Part shown: one piece after another, positions 8,326 through 17,400 of the stretch | Position numbering within the stretch: the stretch's first letter is position 1 | Layout of the letters: every line of letters starts with the position of its first letter | Source: Balneolaceae bacterium | Lineage (GTDB): Bacteria; Bacteroidota; Rhodothermia; Balneolales; Balneolaceae | Direction of reading: 5' to 3' | NCBI GenBank assembly: GCA_017795005.1 | Contig: CP051242.1 | Span: 1,426,001 to 1,490,000 of the forward strand | Length of the DNA stretch: 64,000 nucleotides | Position numbers and translations under genes: made by a program | Notes under the pieces: generated by a model | The model's input: the letters and a program-made list of their open reading frames with translations, nothing else | The model's database searches: none | Told to the model about the DNA's origin: nothing

Positions 8326-8750
8326 CAGTCGATAATAGTATACTTTTTTTCTACCGCTTTCAACGATTCAGAAATTACAAAGGAAAGCACCTCAATGTCT
8401 ATGTCTGAAAGCTTCTTAATGTAAAAACAAGATTTCCCTCTTTTATGAGGTCCTATTTTTTCCAATAACTCTTTATGCCTTTTAAAACCATCCATTATAT
8501 ATAATGTTATGGCTTGTTTTCTGTTCGAAAAGCCTGTAGTAAGCATAATGCCTTCACGCCCACTTTCATATTTATAGTGATAAGTACCAAAACCTACGAT
8601 AGAGTGCCCCCACATTTTTGATTCCTTACCTGTAATTTTTTTCATCAGATCATGAATATCCCAACAATCCTGTTTTCTTTGGGGATGTTCAATGGAATTT
8701 AAGTACTCACTAACACTAAGTTCAGTAGGGACAGTTTTATTCCCAGACAT
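8325..8750 (-). CDS. DUF1801 domain protein
   Basis: This 141-residue protein shows the DUF1801 (YdhG-like) pattern: ERKQDCWDIHDLMKKITG-like region near residues 24-42, WGHSIVGFGTYHYKY in the middle, and GFSNRKQAITLYIM followed by GPHKRGKSCFYIKKLSDID. The fold is frataxin-like in solved members; function is unknown. It is the first gene of the minus-strand five-gene unit and is read divergently from the CHASE kinase across a 109-base gap. Confidence 0.85.
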   Translation of the reverse strand: MSGNKTVPTELSVSEYLNSIEHPQRKQDCWDIHDLMKKITGKESKMWGHSIVGFGTYHYKYESGREGIMLTTGFSNRKQAITLYIMDGFKRHKELLEKIGPHKRGKSCFYIKKLSDIDIEVLSFVISESLKAVEKKYTIID

Positions 8751-8859
8751 TGATTTCGGGCTGTAGTTTTACTTCTTTAATACTCTCAGATAATAATTTT
8801 ATACTGGGATAAATAAAAGTATTTATATACTTCACATTGAATTTCTTTGATCAGTTAGA

Positions 8860-10890
8860 GTGTTCATGAATCATTCCTTTCGGCATTTTATCGTCTCTTC
8901 GATCGTAGCACTGGTCTCAGGTGTTTTTGTACTCGTTGTGTATCAATTGAACTACGAGAAATTAATTGATACCAGAAAAATAAATGTTGATCAGGCAGGG
9001 CAGTTTATTAGTGATAGGTTTCGGTCAGAGGTTTTTAATAGTGTACAGGCACTCGAAAATTTAAAAGGAAGACTGGAAGAGACCGATGGCGAATATTTTG
9101 AACATTGGGAATATGATGCTCAATTAATGAGAACCCAAGTTGAAGCATTTGGTTTTGTGGAATGGATTGACTCAAACATGGTAATTCAACGTGTTAATCC
9201 ATATGAAGGAAACGAAAATGCAATTGGGTTAGATATTAGTGGAATTGAATATCGTGTTTCAGATTGGAAACGTGCAGCAAGGGATTCAGTAATAAATTTT
9301 ACAGAATGGGTTCAGTTAGTTCAGGGACCTTATGCTTTTTTGGTTGATGCTCCTGTTTATTATGAAGGTGCATTTCAGGGAACAATAACTGCTGGGATGA
9401 ATTTCACATCGACCTTTGATAAAATTCTTGCTGAGCATCCGGAATACCATGTAAGGGTAACCGATGAGTTTGGAACGGAATTTTATGTTGAAGGCGATTC
9501 TTCAAGCTTAGCAGACTTCAGTAATTATTTATATGAGACCAGAATTTCATTATATAATGTTGATGAGTTTTGGGTATTTACTCTCCAACCAAATGCTTCT
9601 ATTGTTGAACAGAGTGTATTTAAACGAATGGGAATTGGGCTTTATCTTGGAATAATACTAAGCCTATTATTAGCAATTTCTGTTTACTTCATTCAAAAAT
9701 CCAGAAGTGCTACAAACCGTCTTGAAAATCTCAATAAAGTGTTAAATAAGGAGAAGAAAAAGGCACAGGAATCATCTAAAGCAAAAACGGAATTTATGGC
9801 CAATATGAGTCATGAAATCAGAACTCCTCTTAGTGCAATTATGGGACTAATAGAAATTCTTAAGCATGAAAACGATCGGGAAGAAATTTTAAAGTATATA
9901 GGAATGCTCGAAATTTCATCGAAGAACCTGATTACTTTAGTTGGTGATATTCTGGATATAAATAAAATAGAATCAGGAAGTCTTGAACTTGCACAGGTAG
10001 AGTTTTCATTAAAAGATGAACTGCAAAAGATTTCAGAACAGCAGAAACCTTTGTTCGATGAAAAGGGGCTTTATTTTAAAACAGATTTCACAAATCTGGA
10101 TGAATATACAGTTATAGGCGATCCGGGTAAACTGAACCAGGTAGTTGGCAATCTTATAAGGAATGCATATAAATTTACCGAAGAAGGCGGATTGGAAATT
10201 ACTTGCGTTGGGGAGAAGGTGAATAAGCACGTAAAAGTAAATTTGAAATTGAAAGATACAGGTATTGGTATTGCAAAAGATAAGCAGCAATATATCTTTG
10301 AAAGATTTACTCAGATAGATTCTGGATTAAACAGAGAGTTTGAAGGTTCGGGGTTGGGACTATCAATTACTCAGCAAATATTACAGCTAATGGGAGGTAG
10401 AATTTCCCTTGAAAGTGAAAAAGGTAAGGGAGCTACTTTTGAAATTGAGTTAAATTTGCCCTTGGTAGAATCAGATGAAAAAGTTGAGATTGTAGAAGAA
10501 GTAACTTCAGTTGTCGACTTCTCTTCTTATAATGCACTTATAGTTGATGATAAAGAGCTTAATCAGTTAGTGTTAGAAAAGGTACTTGAACGCTACAAAG
10601 TAAAAGTAGATCGTGCTGAAAACGGAGAAGTAGCAGTAAGTAAAGCTGCGGCAAAAAAGTATGATATCATTTTTATGGATATCCATATGCCCAAAAAAGA
10701 TGGCTTCGAAGCGACAAAAGAAATTAAATCAATGGGAATAGACACACCTATAATCACAGTTACCGGAAATGTAACACAAGAGGCAATGGTGAAAGCTAAG
10801 GAACTGGGAATGAAAGAATTTATAACCAAGCCTTATTCAAGCTGGAAAATTTATTCAGTACTAAATACCTATTTGAAAAAGGTCTCATAG
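8860..10890 (+). CDS. CHASE-domain hybrid sensor histidine kinase
   Basis: Domain order over 676 residues: a transmembrane helix (about 10-28), a periplasmic CHASE-type sensor (FGFVEWIDSNMVIQRVNPY, about 40-250), a second transmembrane helix (about 265-285), a coiled linker, HisKA with the H box NMSHEIRTPL (His at about 318), HATPase_c with NLIRNAYKF, DTGIGI and GSGLGLSI, and a C-terminal receiver with phospho-acceptor Asp at about 607 (FMDIHMP) and a lysine in KPYS. It is complete. GTG at 8860 or ATG at 8866 may be the start. The stop is directly followed by the start of the Nramp-fold gene with no gap, so the kinase may be made with, and regulate, the 5-oxoprolinase operon. Confidence 0.9.
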   Translation: MFMNHSFRHFIVSSIVALVSGVFVLVVYQLNYEKLIDTRKINVDQAGQFISDRFRSEVFNSVQALENLKGRLEETDGEYFEHWEYDAQLMRTQVEAFGFVEWIDSNMVIQRVNPYEGNENAIGLDISGIEYRVSDWKRAARDSVINFTEWVQLVQGPYAFLVDAPVYYEGAFQGTITAGMNFTSTFDKILAEHPEYHVRVTDEFGTEFYVEGDSSSLADFSNYLYETRISLYNVDEFWVFTLQPNASIVEQSVFKRMGIGLYLGIILSLLLAISVYFIQKSRSATNRLENLNKVLNKEKKKAQESSKAKTEFMANMSHEIRTPLSAIMGLIEILKHENDREEILKYIGMLEISSKNLITLVGDILDINKIESGSLELAQVEFSLKDELQKISEQQKPLFDEKGLYFKTDFTNLDEYTVIGDPGKLNQVVGNLIRNAYKFTEEGGLEITCVGEKVNKHVKVNLKLKDTGIGIAKDKQQYIFERFTQIDSGLNREFEGSGLGLSITQQILQLMGGRISLESEKGKGATFEIELNLPLVESDEKVEIVEEVTSVVDFSSYNALIVDDKELNQLVLEKVLERYKVKVDRAENGEVAVSKAAAKKYDIIFMDIHMPKKDGFEATKEIKSMGIDTPIITVTGNVTQEAMVKAKELGMKEFITKPYSSWKIYSVLNTYLKKVS

Positions 10891-12123
10891 TTGAAGGAAA
10901 TATTATCTAAATATTTCGGACCAAGTACCTTAGTCACGGCAGCTTTCATAGGCCCCGGAACAGTTACCGTTTGTACCTTAGCTGGTGTACGGTCGGGCTA
11001 TATGTTACTTTGGGCAATTCTCTTTTCAGTAATTGCAACAGTTATTCTTCAGGAAATGGCAGCCAGACTTGGAGTTGTTACAAGAAATGGATTTGGGGAA
11101 GCGATAAGGAAAGAGCTTACAAAACCTTTGATGAGGATTCTTGCAGTGGTTCTCGTTTTAGGAGCTATTGTAATTGGTAATGCAGCATACGAAGGAGGAA
11201 ATATTTCCGGAGCTGTGCTGGGTTTTAATGAACTATTTTTTAACGAAGGTCTTCATATTAATGGAATTTATATTTCGGCATCTCCAATTATCATAGGTGG
11301 AATTGCTTTTACATTATTGTTCATAGGAAATCCAAAAGTTATAGAACGAGGTCTAATTGGATTAGTCATTACAATGAGTGTTGTTTTTTTAACAACCGCG
11401 TTTGTTTCCAGGCCTGATTTCCAGGAAATACTAAGAGGATTACTAATTCCAACCGCTTCTGCAGACCAGTTTCTTACGGTAATTGCTCTGATTGGAACTA
11501 CAGTTGTACCCTATAATCTGTTTCTTCATGCCTCTATCGTCCAGAAGAAGTATACAAATGTTGATCAACTTAATGACCTAAGAAAAGAAAATGCTACTGC
11601 GGTAATACTTGGAGGAATTATTTCAATGAGTATTATAATCACAAGTGCCGCCACAATTTTTGGCAACAGAGAAGTAAATAGTGCAGCGGATATGGCTGTT
11701 CAACTCGAGCCATTATTAGGTAGTTGGTCCGGATATTTTTTAGGAGCCGGATTATTTGCCGCAGGAATTTCTTCCGCAATTACGGCGCCATTGGCAGCAG
11801 CGTATGCAGCAAAAGGAATTTTGGGATGGGAAGAAGGGCTTAAGTCAGGGAAATTCAGAGCGGTATGGATGAGTATCCTTTTTATTGGTGTGCTGTTTTC
11901 TATGTTTGGAATTAACCCTGTTCAGGTAATTCAGTTTGCACAGGTTGCAAATGGAGTATTACTACCACTAATTGCTTTTTTTCTTTTGTATCTGGTAAAT
12001 AAAAAATCGTTAATGGGAGACTTTACGAATTCTGTTATTCAAAATGTACTTGGGGCTGTGATTGTAATAGTTACAATCCTTATCAGCATGAGAAGTCTTA
12101 ATTCAGTATTTCAGTTTTTATGA
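10891..12123 (+). CDS. Nramp-fold transporter, YcsG-like, in the 5-oxoprolinase operon
   Basis: The 410-residue protein has about 11 hydrophobic segments and aligns by eye with Nramp/MntH proteins, starting at TTG. The metal-binding motif of helix 1, normally DPGN, reads GPGT (residues 21-24), and the helix 6 MPH motif reads VPYN (about 206-209). Both normal metal ligands (Asp and Met) are therefore replaced. It directly follows the kinase and overlaps pxpA by 4 bases. Bacillus subtilis has a similar gene (ycsG) beside its pxpA homologue. I infer that it imports 5-oxoproline or a related organic acid rather than manganese. The fold is well supported; the substrate is not. Confidence 0.8.
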   Translation: MKEILSKYFGPSTLVTAAFIGPGTVTVCTLAGVRSGYMLLWAILFSVIATVILQEMAARLGVVTRNGFGEAIRKELTKPLMRILAVVLVLGAIVIGNAAYEGGNISGAVLGFNELFFNEGLHINGIYISASPIIIGGIAFTLLFIGNPKVIERGLIGLVITMSVVFLTTAFVSRPDFQEILRGLLIPTASADQFLTVIALIGTTVVPYNLFLHASIVQKKYTNVDQLNDLRKENATAVILGGIISMSIIITSAATIFGNREVNSAADMAVQLEPLLGSWSGYFLGAGLFAAGISSAITAPLAAAYAAKGILGWEEGLKSGKFRAVWMSILFIGVLFSMFGINPVQVIQFAQVANGVLLPLIAFFLLYLVNKKSLMGDFTNSVIQNVLGAVIVIVTILISMRSLNSVFQFL

Positions 12124-12881
12124 TGAAAAAGAGTATAGACTTAAATTGTGATCTGGGTGAATGGAAGACCAAAGAAGGCATAAAATTGGATAAAGCAATA
12201 ATGCCCCTTATCTCATCCTGCAATATAGCTTGTGGTGGACATATAGGAGATGAGTATTCCATGAAAAAAACGATTGAGTTAGCACATTCCCATGGGGTCG
12301 CTATCGGAGCCCATCCTGCTTACCCAGATAAAAAGAACTTTGGAAGGGTTGTTTTGGAAATGGATTCTGAGGAATTAGAAGAAAGTATTCGAAATCAATT
12401 AGTTACTTTTTGGCAATTAGTAAAGGAATCCGGTGCCAGCTTACATCATATTAAACCTCATGGAGCATTGTATAATCGGGCTGCAAAAGATCTTCATACA
12501 GCAAAAGCAGTACTGAAGGCAATAAAATCACTTCTTCCCGAGAAAAAAATATATTTACCGGCAGGTTCTGTATCTGCGAAGCTTGCCAAAGATTTAGGAT
12601 TAAATGTGGTGTATGAAGTATTTGCGGATCGTGTGTATGAAGATGATTTAAGTCTGCGCTCGAGATCCTATCCAGATGCGTTGCTTCGTAATAAAGAAGA
12701 TGTAATTTCGCAGTTGAGGCATTTTATAGAAAGTGAACAAGTTTACACTCATTCCGGGAATTTAAAATCAATTAAAGCTGAAACCATTTGTCTACATAGC
12801 GATACTCCAGGAGCAATTGAACTTGCTAAAATCATTAATTCATTTTTGATTAACCATGGAGTTACCATTTCTGCTCCATAA
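12120..12881 (+). CDS. pxpA: 5-oxoprolinase subunit PxpA (LamB/YcsF family)
   Basis: The 253-residue protein carries the full LamB/YcsF signature: DLNCDLGEW-type start (LNCDLGEW), SCNIACGGHIGD, GAHPAYPDKKNFGR, HIKPHGALYN and a C-terminal ICLHSDTPGA. PxpA, with PxpB and PxpC, opens 5-oxoproline to glutamate using ATP in the cytosol. Length is normal (about 250). It overlaps the transporter by 4 bases and pxpB by 26 bases. Two adjacent ATGs (12120 and 12123) could each be the start. Confidence 0.95.
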   Translation: MMKKSIDLNCDLGEWKTKEGIKLDKAIMPLISSCNIACGGHIGDEYSMKKTIELAHSHGVAIGAHPAYPDKKNFGRVVLEMDSEELEESIRNQLVTFWQLVKESGASLHHIKPHGALYNRAAKDLHTAKAVLKAIKSLLPEKKIYLPAGSVSAKLAKDLGLNVVYEVFADRVYEDDLSLRSRSYPDALLRNKEDVISQLRHFIESEQVYTHSGNLKSIKAETICLHSDTPGAIELAKIINSFLINHGVTISAP

Positions 12882-13536
12882 CGGAATTAAGATTAAGCCA
12901 GGGGTACTCGGTGAAAATGCTTTATTACTGGAGTTTGAATCTGATTCTCTTGAGATAATCCATTCTCTCGCCGAGTTGATTGAAGGACGATTTATGGAAG
13001 GAATCGTTGATGTTATTCCGGCATATCAGTCATTAGCCATCGTATTTAAGAAAGAGATATGGAACCATAATATACTACTAATCGAACTTGAAAAGCTGAC
13101 GGAAAACAATACATCGCAATCTAATACTAAACATGTTTTTGAAGTACCTGTTTGTTATGACCTCGGTATTGATTGGGATGAAATGGTGAATCATACCGGA
13201 CTTTTGAAGAACGAGATTATTGAGCTTCATTCTACCAAGGTATATATCGTTGCGATGATGGGTTTTATTCCAGGCTTTGTATTTCTTTCTGGTTTAGATG
13301 AAAAATTATCAGCTCCGAGAAAATCATCACCCAGAACTGAGATCCCGTCAGGATCGGTTGGGATTGGGGGAAATCAGACCGGTATTTATTCCCTAGAAAG
13401 TCCTGGTGGATGGAATATTATTGGAAAGACACCGAATTCGTTTTTTGATATAAGCCAAAATCCACCCACAAAGTTGAAAGCTGGAGATCAAATAAAGTTT
13501 AAACCCATTTCGAAAAAGGAGTTTTATGGTGAATAA
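12856..13536 (+). CDS. pxpB: 5-oxoprolinase subunit PxpB (KipI-like)
   Basis: The 226-residue protein shows the carboxyltransferase C/D-type domain 1 features of PxpB: an N-terminal ferredoxin-like part, then EVPVCYDLGIDWDEM and the conserved run GFIPGFVFLSGL, followed by PRTEIPSGSVGIGGNQTG and SPGGWNIIGKTP. It is the partner of PxpC in the ATP-dependent ring opening of 5-oxoproline. The start overlaps pxpA by 26 bases and the end overlaps pxpC by 11 bases, so the three subunits should be made in fixed ratio. Confidence 0.95.
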   Translation: MELPFLLHNGIKIKPGVLGENALLLEFESDSLEIIHSLAELIEGRFMEGIVDVIPAYQSLAIVFKKEIWNHNILLIELEKLTENNTSQSNTKHVFEVPVCYDLGIDWDEMVNHTGLLKNEIIELHSTKVYIVAMMGFIPGFVFLSGLDEKLSAPRKSSPRTEIPSGSVGIGGNQTGIYSLESPGGWNIIGKTPNSFFDISQNPPTKLKAGDQIKFKPISKKEFYGE

Positions 13537-14407
13537 ACTTACAGTGTTGGATGGAGGTTTATTTACTACAATTCAGGACAAAGGTCGAATTGGATTTAGG
13601 AAATATGGGGTGCCTGCTTCCGGAGTGATAGATATAAGATCATATACATTGGCAAATAAGCTGGTTGGAAACTCGAACGAAAACCCGGTACTCGAATGCA
13701 CTTTAAAAGGAGGGAAGTTCAGATTTGAGAACAGATCCCTTTTTTCAATAACAGGTGCAACTATGAGGGTATCTTTAAATGGAAAAGAAATTTCAATAAA
13801 TAGATCAATTATTGCAGAATCAGGGGATGAATTGGAGTTAGGTTTTGCAAAAAGAGGCTGCCGAAGTTACTTAGCTATTCGGGGGAATCTGATTTTGGAT
13901 CAGCTAATGGGTTCGTATTCAACCTATACGATAGGAAGGTTTGGTGGGTTTAATGGAAGAACATTAAAAGAAGGAGATATTATTACCTGGAATTCGTTAG
14001 ATAACGAGTTTAAAACACAGGAAGCAAAAAAAGAAGAGATACCTTATTTCTCATCGAAGCTTTCTGTTCGAATCATGATTGGACCCGAATGGGATTGGCT
14101 TGATCAAGCGGTGAAAGATGCTTTCTTACATGCACAGTTTGAAGTAAGTAGCCAAAGCAATAGAATGGGAGTAAAATTGTCGGGTGAAACTGTGAATGCT
14201 CCTGTTCAGCAAATGATTTCAAGTCCGGTTATTCCCGGAATTGTTCAGCTTCCTCCAAATGGTCAACCTATCATATTAATGGCAGATGGGCAAACGATAG
14301 GAGGGTATCCCAGAATCGCCAAAGTCTTGGATGAAGATCTCTGGCGATTGGGACAAGTTAAAGCTAAAGATAAAGTAAAGTTCGAGCTGGTTCGTTATGT
14401 ATCATAG
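13526..14407 (+). CDS. pxpC: 5-oxoprolinase subunit PxpC (KipA-like)
   Basis: The 293-residue protein has the allophanate-hydrolase subunit 2 fold: VLDGGLFTTIQDKGRIG at the start, FRKYGVPASGVID, RSYLAIRGN, MIGPEWDWL, and the late SPVIPGIVQLPPNG and DGQTIGGYPRIAKV runs. It completes the PxpABC enzyme. Its last 13 bases overlap the convergent LamG gene. Bases 14312-14361, coding for RIAKVLDEDLWRLGQVK, recur almost exactly at 20277-20326, where a second, orphan pxpC end is found. The present 3' end may therefore have arrived with the LamG gene. Confidence 0.95.
   Translation: MVNKLTVLDGGLFTTIQDKGRIGFRKYGVPASGVIDIRSYTLANKLVGNSNENPVLECTLKGGKFRFENRSLFSITGATMRVSLNGKEISINRSIIAESGDELELGFAKRGCRSYLAIRGNLILDQLMGSYSTYTIGRFGGFNGRTLKEGDIITWNSLDNEFKTQEAKKEEIPYFSSKLSVRIMIGPEWDWLDQAVKDAFLHAQFEVSSQSNRMGVKLSGETVNAPVQQMISSPVIPGIVQLPPNGQPIILMADGQTIGGYPRIAKVLDEDLWRLGQVKAKDKVKFELVRYVS
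14312..14361 (+). repeat. Left copy of a 50-bp direct repeat (pxpC 3' region)
   Basis: This stretch of pxpC matches 20277-20326 at 48 of 50 positions by hand count, the two differences being CT versus TC at 14326-14327. Sequence to the left and right is unrelated or only loosely related. With the right copy it brackets 5.9 kb containing only the LamG gene, a layout like an attachment-site or recombination junction. Confidence 0.85.
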
Positions 14408-17400
14408 ATTCCTCCAATAAAAGTGGTGACTAAACCACCAATTTCCAATAATAGCACAAACTTTCCTCGTTTTATTTTTTTCCTGCGTCTGGTGCTCCGT
14501 TGGTCCTGAATAGCGTTTTTTTGATTTCTCACGGATGCTTTGTCAACTACAGTAGCAATGTTAATGGCAGAGTAAATACTAAATGAGGTCCAGTATTGAG
14601 CTTCCTCTTCAGGGGTAATTTTTTCTTGTGAGTTGATTTCGGCCAAAATGGCTCCTAACCTGAATAGTATATCAGAAAGAGTATTTGCCATAACAAACAT
14701 GGCTTTCCAGTTGGGGTTTCCCTCTTCCGGAGTATCAGGCTCTGTTTCAATACCGAAAAAAAGAAAAGAGCTTATCACTGCCCAGAACAAAAACACAAGA
14801 GCTTTGTCATCTTTATTATTATCAAACGTGTAACTGGTTATAATAAATCGGCTGGCTAGCACGGAAATTACTTTCAGCCTGGCAATCGCTTTATAGTCAT
14901 GATTCACTATAATCGCAGAAAAAAGTACCCTAAGGGCTGAAAAGGATATTTTTGTAATAGCTAGAGAATCGTATTGTTTATAGTTTTGTACCGATTTCTC
15001 TGAGAAGGACTTAAGCATATTTACGATGAAACCTGCAAGGAATGTTATTATATCCTGTATCGAAAAATTTGGAATTCCAATGAGCTCAAATAACCACTTA
15101 AGAAAAGGGAAATCAAATTTAAGCCCAACCAGATCTTTCAATAATTGAATCAATTCTGTTAGGGATTCTTCCAGGAAATCAATCAAGTCGTTGGAGGTTT
15201 TGAAAGCCGCAGAACTTATTCCGGCAAGCAGCTCCAGGAATAGTTGTGAAATCCATTCAGAGGCGTTCACCGGATTATCCACTATTTTATTTAAGGTGAA
15301 CAGCAACTTCCCGAGGGCTTCATCCATTTCAGTTTCAGCATGTTCAGAAAGCTTAACTCCAAGTGCTCTTATCTTGCCCTCCAGCTCTTCGGTCATTAGT
15401 GAATCCATATCAAGGTATAAGAAATGATCTAATACCCATGAGATCACTGTCTCTATTTCCACGGTTATTTGTTCGAAAGAAATGGGAGAAACCGGAGGAG
15501 AGGGTACATTCGGGTTTATGGAGCCCATGCTTCCAATACTATCTGCTCCCACGCTTTTTGAAGCCTTTTCAATCATCGAAGAGGTTTCGCTCTCCCAGGT
15601 ACTCACCAGATTTCGTAAAACTGGGAGAAGTGACGCCCCGGATTCTTCCGCTTTCGAAAAAGCCGAATTCAGGTATCCATCTAACAATGTTTTTTCTCTA
15701 AGCACTGCCTCAAAGTTGAACACAGACATAAAGAAGTTGATGACTTTAGCTACAATGTTTTCGATGGCTTCCCCAATGCTTTTCATTACCTGGGTTAAAA
15801 CTCCAACTGCTGTATTCGTTGCCGAAATAGCATTGTCGATAGTTTTGGAAATGGCATCAATGGTTTCATCTACAAAATCCACAACCACATTTACTGCATC
15901 ATCTACGATTTCTACAACCACCTCAGCGACATCTTCCACCGCATCTACAAAGTTGTCCCACAAATCCCATTGAGCACTTAGTTCCGGAGATGACGCTCTG
16001 TGTGCAGGTAGATGTCTGATCCTCTTTTTCGCCTTAAATTCTTTTATATGTGCTTTGGCTTCTTCTCCTTTTAAGAGATCAAATTCCCCATTCTTTTTAA
16101 AGATTAATACATGATCTTCTTTCACCTTTGCAGGATCAATAAATTGTTGGAACTCGACATTATTTGCAACCTTGTAGCCAAAGCTTTTTGTGTTATTACC
16201 GGTTTCATTTGACAGTTTTTTGTTACCAAAGAGATCGTATATGGAATCATATTTATCTATCATCTGTAACTGAGATTCATTGCTGGTAATACCTGAGGAA
16301 ATATTTCTGATTACCTCGGCAACTTTGTCTGAATTTTCGGTTGAGATTTTATCCGCAGGAAGAAGAGCGGGTTGAATATCATTCTTATTATTTTGGAGTG
16401 ATGCTCCTGAAAGTACCGAAAGTTCCTGCTCAACTTTTTCTCCCGGTTTTATTACAATTCGTTCATCATTTTCCATGAAATCAGCCCAAAACTCCAGAGC
16501 AGGAACAGACAGGCTGTTTGTTTTCAGCGGAGAAATCACCATCGTGATTTTCCCATCCGACCCTGTATAAATTTCCGTAGCCTGGTTTTTCGAAAGAACG
16601 TAATCGGTCCCACCTATTGTTGCTTGTATCGGATTTTCTGAGTCTGACTTACCATCAGAGGACCAAATCCGGATTTTGCAGTTTTCAACAGGGAGCCCAA
16701 ACGCATCTTTTAGTACAATAACCGTGCGGTATCGTCCCGAGCCCGTTGTAGTATTCTGCTCGTAATCTTCTCTTGAGAAATCCTGGATTAAAGAGCTGTA
16801 CGCTTCTATCGAAGGTATTGCATCCTTAAGCTGAAAACTTGATGGTTCTAATTGTACTACCCCATCACTTTTTTTTGCAATTCCTGAATACTTATTCGGA
16901 CTAATATCAGCGATAAGAAGTTCATCGCTGTTTGGCACTTCCTCAGGTAAAGAAGTGCCCGGCCAGTACGCAACTAACCCTATAGAATATGTCGCCACCT
17001 GTCTCAAAAAGTTTTCTGAAAGTTCGTCATCAGAAAGTGCTTTATTCCAAACTCTGAGTTCTCTTAGCTGGCCGTTAAAACTTCCGGAAGGTTCTGGGTT
17101 TTCCAGATTCCCAATCGTAAAGGAATTGGAAGAAGCACTAAAATCAATGACGGGCGAAACGTCTTGTGCAGTTTGGAAGTTGTCTGGATGTTCTCCAAAA
17201 CGTATGGCTTTTAATGTTCTAAGGCGGGTAGTTGCATCATAAGAAGCAACAACGTAGAACCATTCCCCATCAAAAAAAGTACCGTCATTATTGGTAAGTA
17301 TCAGGTCATTATTACCGTTTAAATGAAAAGCTAATGTCCAGTTTCCTTCACTGTTAACAAGGCGAAGCTTGCAGTGTTCTTCTCCAAGAATATCCAGATC

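Noticed and set aside
15482-15973. 163-residue + strand frame inside the LamG gene
   Set aside because: Low-complexity Ser/Thr-rich translation antisense to the Val/Asp-rich helical region; expected by chance from that composition.
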